From Verrucomicrobiota bacterium (GTDB lineage: Bacteria > Verrucomicrobiota > Verrucomicrobiia > Chthoniobacterales > JAFAMB01): a DNA stretch of 37,483 nucleotides. The stretch is from the NCBI GenBank assembly GCA_019236675.1, contig JAFAIO010000315.1:1-37483 (forward strand), read 5' to 3'. Positions 26,249-35,276 of this stretch are shown here, piece after piece. Position numbers and translations under genes: made by a program. The first letter of the stretch is position 1; each line of letters begins with the position of its first letter. Under the pieces are notes generated by a model, which worked only from the letters and a program-made list of their open reading frames with translations, was not told the DNA's origin and made no database searches.

Positions 26249-28030
26249 TCAATACACATCCCGCTGATACCGATGCTCCGCCTTTAGCCTTTTGACATAG
26301 GCATCGGCCTCTTCCTTAGACTTATTGCCAGCCTGCTCTATGATCGTGTGCAAAGCGGCATCGACATCTTTCGCCATTCTTTGGGCATCGCCACACACGT
26401 AGAAGTGGGCGCCTTCCTCCAGCCATGCCCATAGTTTCGCCGCGTTTTCCAGCATCCTCTTTTGAACATAGATCTTCTCGGGCTGATCCCGTGAAAAAGC
26501 CGTGTTGAACTGCGTGAGGAGGCCGTTCTTTTTGAAGCGGAACAGTTCGTCCTGATAAAGGAAATCCGTGCTCTCTTTCTGATCTCCGAAAAACAGCCAG
26601 TTGCGCCCGGCGGCGCCTATCGCCTCCCGTTCGTACAGGAATCCACGAAACGGCGCGATTCCGGTTCCGGGACCAACCATGATCACCGGTCTAGTCTGAT
26701 CCTCAGGTAAGCGGAAATGTGCGGACTGATGCACAAAAGTCCCAACTTTTTGCTGCGCTCGATCAGCTAAAAACGTGGAGCAAACTCCTTTGCGTTTTCT
26801 GCCATTGGTTTCGTACCGAACGATTGAAATGGTCAGATGAACCGAGTGGCCATGTGCTGCCGGACTCGACGCGATTGAGTAAAGACGCGGCGCCAGCTTT
26901 CTCAGGTGGGAAACAAACTCGCTGGCATTGATTTTCGTGGATGAATGTTCCAGTAGCAGGTCCACTATTTCTCTCTGGCTGACAAAACTCTTGAGCTGGT
27001 TAACGGCTGCCGGCTCTAATAGTTGTCGTAAACCAGGATCTGCGCTGCGTTCTGCAATGCATTTTAGGAGACCCACGGGAATCTTGGTAATCTCGTAAAA
27101 CTCCAGCAGCGCTTTGTGCAGCGGTACCTCAGTTCCTTCAGGCGACGGTACCGCCTCTTCGCCGTCGCAATTTAGCGCCTTAAGGATCTGCTCGACCAAA
27201 TCCGGGCAGTTGCACGGCAAGATTCCCAGCGCATCACCTGCGTTATACGATAGGTTTGATCCTTCCAGGGAAATCTCGAAGTGGCGGGTTTCCTTTGCAG
27301 AGGCCGGCGCTGTCAGCAGCCGATTGGCGGACACCGCGGCGAGGAATGGATGTTTTCGGTTGTAGACAGTTTCTCCGCTTGGCGATGATTTATCCGGGAC
27401 AGCCCGTGTTGGCTCCGGAGGGGGTGCTGCCTTGGCTTCAATCTTAGCCGATTGCGCTGGAGAAGCTGCTTCTAAGACAGTGGCAACACCATTTCGCCAA
27501 CCTTCTGCAGCTGCCTCATAATCGACGTCGCAATCCACTCGCTGATAAATTCTCTGGCCTCCAAGCGCCTCAAGGCGAGCATCGATATCCTTTCCACACT
27601 GACAAAACCGTTCGTAATTCCGGTCACCGAGTGCGAGCACTGAATATCGAAGCTCGGAAAGGCGAGGGTGATCCGGTGCTTGTAACTCGGTATAAAACGC
27701 TTTGGCGCTGTCCGGCGGGTCGCCGTCGCCGAAAGTGCTGGTAACGACGAGAGCACAAGCTTCGCCGGCTAGCGCACTGGATGAGATTTTACTTAGATTA
27801 ACGGCCTGGGATTCGAAGCCGCGGCTTTGGAGAAATTTCGCTGTCTGCTTTGCAACTGCTTCGGAATTGCCCGTTTCCGTGCCGAAATAAACATTGGCCC
27901 GAATCTTGGGCGCTTGAGTAGCCTCGGCCGGTTTCTGCGAAAAAAGCCCCGCCAAAAATCCATTCAACCATGCTCTTTGCGCCGGGCTGAACGGAGCATT
28001 TTCGGGTATGTACGGTACCTGGACATCCAT
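26249..28030 (-). CDS. Sulfite reductase flavoprotein-like (CysJ-type) diflavin reductase
   Basis: Flavodoxin domain [17 protein letters not shown] and [18 protein letters not shown] binding [14 protein letters not shown] domain [33 protein letters not shown]-terminal RYQRDVY. Confidence 0.92.
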   Translation of the reverse strand: MDVQVPYIPENAPFSPAQRAWLNGFLAGLFSQKPAEATQAPKIRANVYFGTETGNSEAVAKQTAKFLQSRGFESQAVNLSKISSSALAGEACALVVTSTFGDGDPPDSAKAFYTELQAPDHPRLSELRYSVLALGDRNYERFCQCGKDIDARLEALGGQRIYQRVDCDVDYEAAAEGWRNGVATVLEAASPAQSAKIEAKAAPPPEPTRAVPDKSSPSGETVYNRKHPFLAAVSANRLLTAPASAKETRHFEISLEGSNLSYNAGDALGILPCNCPDLVEQILKALNCDGEEAVPSPEGTEVPLHKALLEFYEITKIPVGLLKCIAERSADPGLRQLLEPAAVNQLKSFVSQREIVDLLLEHSSTKINASEFVSHLRKLAPRLYSIASSPAAHGHSVHLTISIVRYETNGRKRKGVCSTFLADRAQQKVGTFVHQSAHFRLPEDQTRPVIMVGPGTGIAPFRGFLYEREAIGAAGRNWLFFGDQKESTDFLYQDELFRFKKNGLLTQFNTAFSRDQPEKIYVQKRMLENAAKLWAWLEEGAHFYVCGDAQRMAKDVDAALHTIIEQAGNKSKEEADAYVKRLKAEHRYQRDVY

Positions 28031-28165
28031 CTTGAAACTTAAAAGCAAAAGATGAGGTGTTAGCGTGTCGCGTACCAGTTGGGCCCGGTGGAGGAGAAAA
28101 CCGCTGAGATTGAGCCGAATTCCCAATGCCTCCACCTTTCGTTCTCCCAACTTCGCCACCGTGCT

Positions 28166-28349
28166 CCTGTGGAGCGCGCCTCGCTTGCGAGGCCGACCTT
28201 GAGCGGGTGACAACATAGAGCCTGGGCTACGTCGGGCAGGCTGTCCTCGTCGTCGTCCTCGTCCTCGAGAGGGAACTTCGTGTGGAGCTCACGCTAGACG
28301 GAATATCGCGTCGGGAGGGATCGCGTCCCCGCGATCCGCCGGGTCCGGG
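28166..28349. repeat. Cluster of three repeat modules
   Basis: cctgtggagcgcgcctcgcttgcgaggccga (28166-28196, also in the arms of 20024-20498); GAGGACGA array rc (about 28243-28268); perfect hairpin ggatcgcg-tccc-cgcgatcc (28318-28337). Confidence 0.75.
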
Positions 28350-28508
28350 AGCGAGGCGGATTCGATATTACTGATCTCGGGGTGATCTCCGTCCCGCGGC
28401 GCGCGGCGACCCGTGCCCTCCCTGCCTCCGGCGGCGGTCATGTCAATGGCAACTTTTTGACCTCGATGACAAAAATGCAGCAATGTCTTATTGCCGCGAT
28501 TCCTTGGC

Positions 28509-29231
28509 TTATCCCCGGTTAGCTCCAGCCTGCTTACCCTCGGTTGAGTCAATATATGGCAGCGGCGTCTTCTTTAGCCCGAGCTCAGCGTCGAGAAGAT
28601 TGCGCAGCTGATCGATATTGTTCTTCAGCGCGTTATAAGACTCAATCAGAGTCAACGCCCCAGCGTGCAAAGCATACGTCGTGTCCGCGGTGGCTCCGCT
28701 TGCGGGTTGAGCCGCATTTGTCGAGGCGCGAACATCCATGCGGTTATAGCCCTGGTATTGATCAACGAGACGTTTCGCGAACATATAGGTTCGCACCAGG
28801 CTCGAACGCAGTTGATCATTCTCGATCAATCCAATTGTGCCCGCATTACGGTCAAACACGGAGAAGTAACTCTGATTGTAGGACCAGTACGGCAAAGGTT
28901 TTCGCTTGAGGTCCAAATTTTCAATTGGCCCGCCCAGATCCTCGGCCACAATTATCCAGAGCTGCAAAATCTCCTCGCGTAGAGCGTGCAGAGTTCCTAA
29001 AACTCGATCCCGATCAGATGTCCGATTACGTTGGCGTTCCGCTTCGGCCTGCTCGAACCGTGACTTGTTTACGTTTCGATAGGCGGCGTTGGCTGCGATC
29101 ACCGCTCCTCCCAAAGCGATGACGGCCGCTAACAGGATAGTAACTGCTTGCAGCCAAACCGAGGGCCCAAGTTGTGAAAAGAACTGGGATAGAGAACTCC
29201 AAATCTGGTTTGTTAAAAGATGGGCGTCCAT
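28509..29231 (-). CDS. Membrane-anchored hypothetical protein
   Basis: N-terminal TM VWLQAVTILLAAVIALGGAVIAANAAY followed by helical region. Confidence 0.7.
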   Translation of the reverse strand: MDAHLLTNQIWSSLSQFFSQLGPSVWLQAVTILLAAVIALGGAVIAANAAYRNVNKSRFEQAEAERQRNRTSDRDRVLGTLHALREEILQLWIIVAEDLGGPIENLDLKRKPLPYWSYNQSYFSVFDRNAGTIGLIENDQLRSSLVRTYMFAKRLVDQYQGYNRMDVRASTNAAQPASGATADTTYALHAGALTLIESYNALKNNIDQLRNLLDAELGLKKTPLPYIDSTEGKQAGANRG

Positions 29232-30171
29232 GAGCTACCGCGATCTTGGCTTTTTCGCCGTAATTGTTCAGCTTTTTTTTGCTCTAGCGAGCGCACTAGC
29301 GAGCGAGTCGCCCGAGATCATCGATTTGATTCCCCAGGAGCTGCACCTGGTAACCAGCTTGTCCGGGGACACCGACACCCGGGTTGAACGTTTTTCTAAT
29401 CAGATTCTTGCGAGAGAACCAGAAGTTTATCAGCACCTTTGGCACTTCGATTCGGCGAAGGTCAAGGCTTTCGTGGCAAAAGTGCCGGAATACATTTCCG
29501 GGATTCGAAAGTTGCACGCTTTGTTCGAGCAGCAGGAACCAACAATACTCGGTCGTTTTTGTCAGGCTTTCCCGGAATTCGCCCCGGGAAAGGTCAAGAT
29601 CTACTTGATGCTCTCTCTCTTCCAGTTCGATGCCAAGATCCCGAGCGAGCATCCGGACTCGCTGCTAATAGGATTAGACGGGTTAGCCCGCTTCCATGGA
29701 ACCGATGCGCCGTTGGCGGTGATCCTTTCGCACGAATTCTTTCATCTCTATCATTTCCAGGTCAATCCGTTGCCGAAAAATCCGGACGACTTGCCCCTCT
29801 ATCGATTGCTCTGGCAGGAGGGACTGGCGGTCTATGCAAGCCAGCAACTCAATAGCGGAGCATCGTTGGCTGACGTCTTGCTTGACCCTCGACTAGCAAC
29901 AAACGGTCCCACGTCGGTCCGGGCCGAAGCAAAACGGCTCCTATTATGTCTGGACTCACGCGAGGACATCACGGCTGCGCATTTTCTCGCCAAAAGCGAA
30001 AACGGAGAAGTTCCCGGGAGAATCGGCTATCTCATCGGATATGATATAGCTGCCCGGTTAGCCCAGAAACGATCGCTGAGCGCCTTAGCCCGGCTCCGAG
30101 ACCCTGGCCTCCGCTTTGCCTTACACCGGGAGGTATATCGGCTGGCCTACGGCACGGCGACATCGCCGTGA
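29230..30171 (+). CDS. Secreted/lipo HExxH metallopeptidase-like protein
   Basis: Signal-like FFAVIVQLFFALASALASE; VILSHEFFHLYHF zinc motif followed by LLWQEGLAVYAS (candidate third ligand). Confidence 0.7.
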   Translation: MSYRDLGFFAVIVQLFFALASALASESPEIIDLIPQELHLVTSLSGDTDTRVERFSNQILAREPEVYQHLWHFDSAKVKAFVAKVPEYISGIRKLHALFEQQEPTILGRFCQAFPEFAPGKVKIYLMLSLFQFDAKIPSEHPDSLLIGLDGLARFHGTDAPLAVILSHEFFHLYHFQVNPLPKNPDDLPLYRLLWQEGLAVYASQQLNSGASLADVLLDPRLATNGPTSVRAEAKRLLLCLDSREDITAAHFLAKSENGEVPGRIGYLIGYDIAARLAQKRSLSALARLRDPGLRFALHREVYRLAYGTATSP

Positions 30172-30430
30172 AGGAGCTAGGAGCTAGAATCTAGGAGCTA
30201 GGAGGGACAGTGTGGTGTGGCGTCTCAGATCGTGAGCGTTCCCGAATCCTGCGCGCCGCAATCGGATGGGACCTATGGGACTCATACGACCAACGGGAAA
30301 TGAAAACATAAGTCCCATGAGTCCCATAGGTCCCATCGATTAGCAGCGCCTACCGCACCCTCATACCGGGCAGTGTGGAGATACCTTGCGGCTTTCCCTT
30401 CTAGCTCCTAGATCCCAGCTCCTAGCTCCT
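30172..30430. repeat. Nested inverted element: AGGAGCT outer arms, GTCCCATNN inner arms
   Basis: Outer 30172-30206 / 30397-30430; inner atcggatgggacctatgggactcat (30261) / atgagtcccataggtcccatcgat (30317). Confidence 0.93.
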
Positions 30431-30433
30431 ATC

Positions 30434-31246
30434 CTACTTCAACTGATAGCCGGCCTGCACCGCGGCATCCGAGAACGCTTTCCCGAGTTGCTGGGCTTTG
30501 GTAACAGCTTCTTTATCGTGGAACGAAAGGGTACCGTCAGGCTTACGTGTCCAAGAATTTTTGCTCTCCTTCAGAAAATCGACGTAAGCGGCCGTTGCGT
30601 CGGCGAATTTGCTCGTGTTCTGTGCCGTTTTCAGATCATCGGGTACGTTGCCTTGCTTAGCGAAAGCGTCGGCCACTTGGGTATTGAGCGGATCGGCCAC
30701 TCCAATATCGGCCAAGCGCTTGGCTAACTCATTTTGCACGTCTTGAAAAACGCCGACAGCGTCCTCCGAACTTTGTTTCAGGTGCATCGCTGCATCTCTG
30801 ATCTTTGCCAGATCGTCGTCGGTTTTAGCCTGAGCAAGTGGTTGAAAGATTAACGTCACCTGAGTGTTGGAATCGACCGTTTCCTTTTCTTTAGTTTTCG
30901 TGATCTTGTCCAGCTCATCGCTAAAGATGTTTAATATCTTCTTGTTTGTGTCCGAGAGAGTGCTGGCATTCACCTTCAACAAGTTGAGAAAATCATCCGG
31001 AGTTTTCAGCTCGCCGACAGCGCTGGCAGCGGCCGATGCTGAAGCGGATGCCGAAGCTTCAGCGTTGGCCTGGGCCATCGTCTTCCCTTGGCTTGTGGCC
31101 TGCGCGTACTTCATCAGGTTGATGAACGGCGCCGGATTAAGGAACAGGTAAACCAGCGCCGCGATCACGATCGCCATTACAATTAACGGCGCCATTCGCC
31201 CCAGGGAGCCGTGCGGCTTGTCAATTTGGGATTTTTTTAACTCCAT
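30434..31246 (-). CDS. Hypothetical membrane-anchored protein, Ala/Ser-rich segment
   Basis: TM MAPLIVMAIVIAALVYLFLNPA; low-complexity ANAEASASASASAAASAVGE. Confidence 0.65.
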   Translation of the reverse strand: MELKKSQIDKPHGSLGRMAPLIVMAIVIAALVYLFLNPAPFINLMKYAQATSQGKTMAQANAEASASASASAAASAVGELKTPDDFLNLLKVNASTLSDTNKKILNIFSDELDKITKTKEKETVDSNTQVTLIFQPLAQAKTDDDLAKIRDAAMHLKQSSEDAVGVFQDVQNELAKRLADIGVADPLNTQVADAFAKQGNVPDDLKTAQNTSKFADATAAYVDFLKESKNSWTRKPDGTLSFHDKEAVTKAQQLGKAFSDAAVQAGYQLK

Positions 31247-31259
31247 AATGTTCGTTTTC

Positions 31260-32162
31260 TTACTGTGCGGATTCGATTTGTTCGACGATCTCAGCAGTGA
31301 CTTCTGCGGCGTTGCTGGCCGCCAACTGAGTATTTCTCTCCTCCTGATTCACACCTCTCTGGCCTCCTGCCAAGTCGCTCAGTCCTCGGACTATCAGGAT
31401 CGGGACACGATTAGAGTATCCTACCTGGGCGATTGCGGTTCCTTCCATCTCGTGGATCCTGGCATGCCATTTTTGAAATGCAAAATCACGAAAAGAACGA
31501 TCATCTAAAAATATCGGTCCGCTCATTCCGATGCCGCCAATCACAACGTTGGCTTTACTACCGTCTGGCCGGCGAATCGAGACCTTTGGAGCGGTTACTC
31601 GAGCTGCATCGAACAAGTTTGGATCCATCGCAAAAGCATGAACTCGATGCGGTGTTGTGTCGCCTTTCCGCACGACCCAGACATCGTCCGGAAAGATATT
31701 GCCGAAGTTCGGATAGCGTGGCCGAAAATATTCAGGGATGACATACGAGCCGGACCGCTCCGGATCTCGGTTTAGCCAGGCTGCTTCGGCTTGGTGAATC
31801 CATCGCTCGGGAATAACCACGTCGCCGGGCTGAAAAGAGGGATCGAGGCCGCCGGCAATCCCGCTGAACAGAATTGCGTCCGGATGAAAATGATCAATCG
31901 CCAACTGCGTCGACATGGCGGCATTGATCATACTGACGCCGCTCATCCAGATGACTAGGCGCCGGCCGCGCTGTTGCACCTCCGAAAAGACCGTGCCGTC
32001 GATTTCCGTGTTTCGAACATTGGCGCCCGGAGCCAATACGGCTCGCTTCAACGCCTTCATTTCCGGGTCCCAAGCCGAGACCAGGCCGATCGTCTTGAAC
32101 GGTGAAGCGTAAACCGAAACTGCGCTGAAAAGGGAAAAGAAGCAGAGGAGGGCGAATGGCAA
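31260..32162 (-). CDS. Secreted MTA/SAH nucleosidase-like (PNP/UDP phosphorylase superfamily) protein
   Basis: Signal peptide; GIAGGLDPSFQPGDVVIP, HEMEGTAIAQVGY, LIVRGLSDLAGG. Confidence 0.85.
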   Translation of the reverse strand: MPFALLCFFSLFSAVSVYASPFKTIGLVSAWDPEMKALKRAVLAPGANVRNTEIDGTVFSEVQQRGRRLVIWMSGVSMINAAMSTQLAIDHFHPDAILFSGIAGGLDPSFQPGDVVIPERWIHQAEAAWLNRDPERSGSYVIPEYFRPRYPNFGNIFPDDVWVVRKGDTTPHRVHAFAMDPNLFDAARVTAPKVSIRRPDGSKANVVIGGIGMSGPIFLDDRSFRDFAFQKWHARIHEMEGTAIAQVGYSNRVPILIVRGLSDLAGGQRGVNQEERNTQLAASNAAEVTAEIVEQIESAQ

Positions 32163-32361
32163 TGAAGTGACCTATTTTTTTGCCGCCTAGCATGTTATGT
32201 ACCAGCGTTTTGTCAAATTCAGCGCTAAGAAATGTTGTGCAACGCTCCTGGAAAATGCTTTGAGAAGGGCCCTGAAGCTGCTAGTTCTCGGAGCAGCGCT
32301 CACCCGCTCCCAGCGCATGGAAATCAATTTCAGCTGAAGAAGAAATAGCATTAGCTAAACC

Positions 32362-33783
32362 ATGGACTTACTCCGCCTAAAACCGGTAGAACCGACGACT
32401 ACAGAGGAAAATCCGCTTCGTCGTGAGTTGGGCGGCCTGCAGCTCACGCTATTGGGTATCGGTTGCATCGTCGGCACAGGAATTTTCGTGATCACAGGGA
32501 CCGCAGCCGCTGAACATGCTGGTCCCGCCATCGTCCTGTCATTCATCATATCGGCGCTCGGTTGTCTTTGCGCGGGGTTTTGTTACGCCGAATTAGCATC
32601 GATGATCCCACTTTGCGGCAGCGCCTACACCTACGCTTACTCAACCATCGGAGAAATCTTTGCGTGGATCATTGGCTGGGACTTGATTCTCGAATATTTA
32701 GTTGGTTCGGCCACAGTTGCGGTCGGTTGGTCTGCTTATGTGGTTTCGTTCCTTTCCGGTATCGGAATCCCTTTTCCAGCGGCGCTAGCTAATGCACCCC
32801 TATTGTTCAAGGACGGCTGGGTAGCTTCGGGCGCTATTCTCAATCTACCTGCAGTTCTGATTGTCTTAGCCGTTACCCTGCTCCTGATCCTCGGCATCCG
32901 CGAATCCTCCGCCGTCAACGCCATCATTGTCGCGATCAAAGTGGCGATCATTATACTCTTCCTGGTGTTCTGTTTCCATTACGTCCAGCCCTCGAACTGG
33001 GTGCCCTTCATCCCACCCAGTACTGGTTTCGGCCAATTCGGTTGGACCGGCATCATGGCCGGAGCAGGGGTGATTTTTTATGCCTACATCGGGTTCGATG
33101 CTGTAACCACCGCCGCCCAAGAAACCAAGAAACCGCAACGTGATCTTCCAATGGGAATCCTGGGATCACTTCTTATCTGCACGATTCTTTATGTGCTGGT
33201 ATCGCTGGTTTTAACCGGCGTGGTTAACTACAAACAACTCGATGTAGCGGCGCCGGTTGCTTATGCGATTCAGCAAATCGGCCCGGCCGTCGCTTGGCTG
33301 CGGCCCCTGGTCGAACTGGGGGCAATAGCCGGCATTACTTCGGTAATCCTGGTGCTCCTCTTGGGACAGCCGCGAATTTTCTATCGGATGGCCGTAGACG
33401 GGCTATTGCCGAAGGTCTTCACAAAGGTCCATTCAACTTTTCGGACTCCGCATGTTACCACTGCGGTTACCGGGATCGTTTCCGCCACCTTAGCCGGTCT
33501 GTTCCCGATCGGTGTACTCAGCGAGTTAGTCTCCATCGGAACTTTGCTCGCTTTCGTGATCGTCTGTATCAGTGTGATGGTACTACGTGCGACCCGTCCG
33601 GACGTACCGCGGTTATTCAAGACACCGTTAGTTCCTTTTGTGCCAATAGTCGGCGCCATCCTCTGCTTCGCTCAGATGGTGTTTTTACCGCCCCCCACCT
33701 GGGTCCGTCTCCTAATCTGGCTCGCGATCGGCCTGGCAATCTATTTCGGCTACGGATACCGTAAGAGCCGGTTGAACGGTTAG
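32362..33783 (+). CDS. APC-family amino acid permease
   Basis: GIGCIVGTGIFVITGTAAAEHAGPAIVLSFIISALGCLCAGFCYAELASMIPLCGSAYTY; about 12 hydrophobic segments. Confidence 0.95.
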   Translation: MDLLRLKPVEPTTTEENPLRRELGGLQLTLLGIGCIVGTGIFVITGTAAAEHAGPAIVLSFIISALGCLCAGFCYAELASMIPLCGSAYTYAYSTIGEIFAWIIGWDLILEYLVGSATVAVGWSAYVVSFLSGIGIPFPAALANAPLLFKDGWVASGAILNLPAVLIVLAVTLLLILGIRESSAVNAIIVAIKVAIIILFLVFCFHYVQPSNWVPFIPPSTGFGQFGWTGIMAGAGVIFYAYIGFDAVTTAAQETKKPQRDLPMGILGSLLICTILYVLVSLVLTGVVNYKQLDVAAPVAYAIQQIGPAVAWLRPLVELGAIAGITSVILVLLLGQPRIFYRMAVDGLLPKVFTKVHSTFRTPHVTTAVTGIVSATLAGLFPIGVLSELVSIGTLLAFVIVCISVMVLRATRPDVPRLFKTPLVPFVPIVGAILCFAQMVFLPPPTWVRLLIWLAIGLAIYFGYGYRKSRLNG

Positions 33784-33950
33784 CAGTAAGCAGTTAGCGG
33801 TTGGCGGTTGGACGTTCTTCGTCCTCGTCGTCGTCCTCGTCCTCGAAAGGTTTGCCGTTGGCGCCGGTTGCCGGCGCGGAATCGCTCATCCGCTTTTGGT
33901 CTTGTGTCCCGGAGGGACTGAATGAAAGTAGCCTGGCACGAGGTGCCTGG
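33782..33950. repeat. Heptamer words, GAGGACGA array (rc) and double-hairpin repeat
   Basis: agcagta-agcagtt-agcggtt-ggcggtt-ggacgtt; cgtcctcgtcgtcgtcctcgtcctcga; gtccc-gga-gggac (33906-33918) and cctggcac-gag-gtgcctgg (33932-33950). Confidence 0.8.
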
Positions 33951-34049
33951 AAAAACGTCCCCCACGACCCGTCCCGGAGGGTACGGTATGATCGGGATTT
34001 GATTGCGGCGTCTTTCGCAAAAAACGCGTGCTAGCCGACACCGATTTAA

Positions 34050-34571
34050 TTGGAAACCAACCGACACTATTCAATCTGGGCGATCCTGAAGCTCCTTATT
34101 TTTTGGATCGCGATTTTGATCCCGCCCATCATCGAGCGAACTGTCCTTGGTTCGAGGACCTACTATTTCCTCTATATCGGACTCGCATCGGTTTTTGTGA
34201 TGTACGGGATAACAGTGCGTACGGTTTTCAACTACCTGCGCCACACCAGACGAGAGCCAATTTTCGTTTGGATCGGGTACCTTCTCTGGTCTGTTTTTCT
34301 GTGCGGCGTTTTAGCCGTCTTCCCCTTCGAATACGATCTGTTGCCGCGTATCTCAGACCCGTCCGCGGCCCAAAGCCGCCCGTTGATCGATTACCTCTAT
34401 TTTGAGGTAATCACGTTCACCACCGTCGGCTACGGCGATATAGTTCCTGCCACGGTGCCAGCAAAGATTCTGGCCATGTGTACTGCTTTGTTTGGCGCCA
34501 CCCATGGGGTTACATTCGTAGCCATCGCTCTCCAGGCTTTGACCCACACGCCATCAAAAGGCGAGGAGTGA
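34050..34571 (+). CDS. Ion channel family protein (K+ selectivity filter)
   Basis: FEVITFTTVGYGDIVPAT pore motif with flanking TM helices; TTG start inferred. Confidence 0.85.
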   Translation: METNRHYSIWAILKLLIFWIAILIPPIIERTVLGSRTYYFLYIGLASVFVMYGITVRTVFNYLRHTRREPIFVWIGYLLWSVFLCGVLAVFPFEYDLLPRISDPSAAQSRPLIDYLYFEVITFTTVGYGDIVPATVPAKILAMCTALFGATHGVTFVAIALQALTHTPSKGEE

Positions 34572-34602
34572 TTCGGGTCCCGTTGGGTTCCGCCCTCAAG
34601 AT

Positions 34603-34775
34603 CACAATACGGAAAGATCACAAAGGTCACAAAGACAGAAGAACTGACCGTCCTACAGATTTAGAGGAAGACGATTATACCTACGCACTTCCGGCTCTGT
34701 ACAACCCTGACGACCTGGTCCTGAAGATACGGCAAGGTTATCTTTGTGATCTTTGTGATCTTTCCGTATTGTGCG
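34603..34775. repeat. Inverted repeat with 9-bp GATCACAAA words
   Basis: cacaatacggaaagatcacaaaggtcacaaaga / tctttgtgatctttgtgatctttccgtattgtg, one apparent mismatch. Confidence 0.9.
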
Positions 34776-34805
34776 CATAGAAGCGGGCAAAAGTATAATC
34801 GATCC

Positions 34806-35210
34806 ATGGCCAACGAAGCTGTGAACCAAGTCATCGCCGATTACTATCGCGACTTTAGCACGCTGAATGTCCGGACGATTCTACCGTACTTTAACGAGCC
34901 TTCGTTGCTTGTCGGGCCGCAAGGAGTGATCCCGATACCTAATCACGCAGCGCTCGTGTTTGTTTTTGGGCCGGTGATGGAAGGTCTGCGAGGGAAAGGC
35001 TATGGCCGGAGCGAATTCGAACTGGATTACGCCAAGTCGCTCAGTTCATCCGCCGCATTAATTGCTGGGGTAGCGGTGCGACACGACACTGCTGGCCAGC
35101 AACTGGAGCGCGTGGGTATAACCTACGTGCTCCACAAAACGGAGAGCGGCTGGAAGTTCGTCACCGTTATCCTTCACGATCCAAACCCGCCAGGCGGAGG
35201 CAAGCAGTGA
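34806..35210 (+). CDS. SnoaL/NTF2-like family protein
   Basis: MANEAVNQVIADYYRDFSTLNVRTILPYFNEPSLLVGPQG...TYVLHKTESGWKFVTVILHD. Confidence 0.75.
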   Translation: MANEAVNQVIADYYRDFSTLNVRTILPYFNEPSLLVGPQGVIPIPNHAALVFVFGPVMEGLRGKGYGRSEFELDYAKSLSSSAALIAGVAVRHDTAGQQLERVGITYVLHKTESGWKFVTVILHDPNPPGGGKQ

Positions 35211-35276
35211 GCTCGATTTTTGTGGTGTAGCATCAGCTTGCCTCTCGATCCATGCGCCCCCGCCCGATAATCGAGC

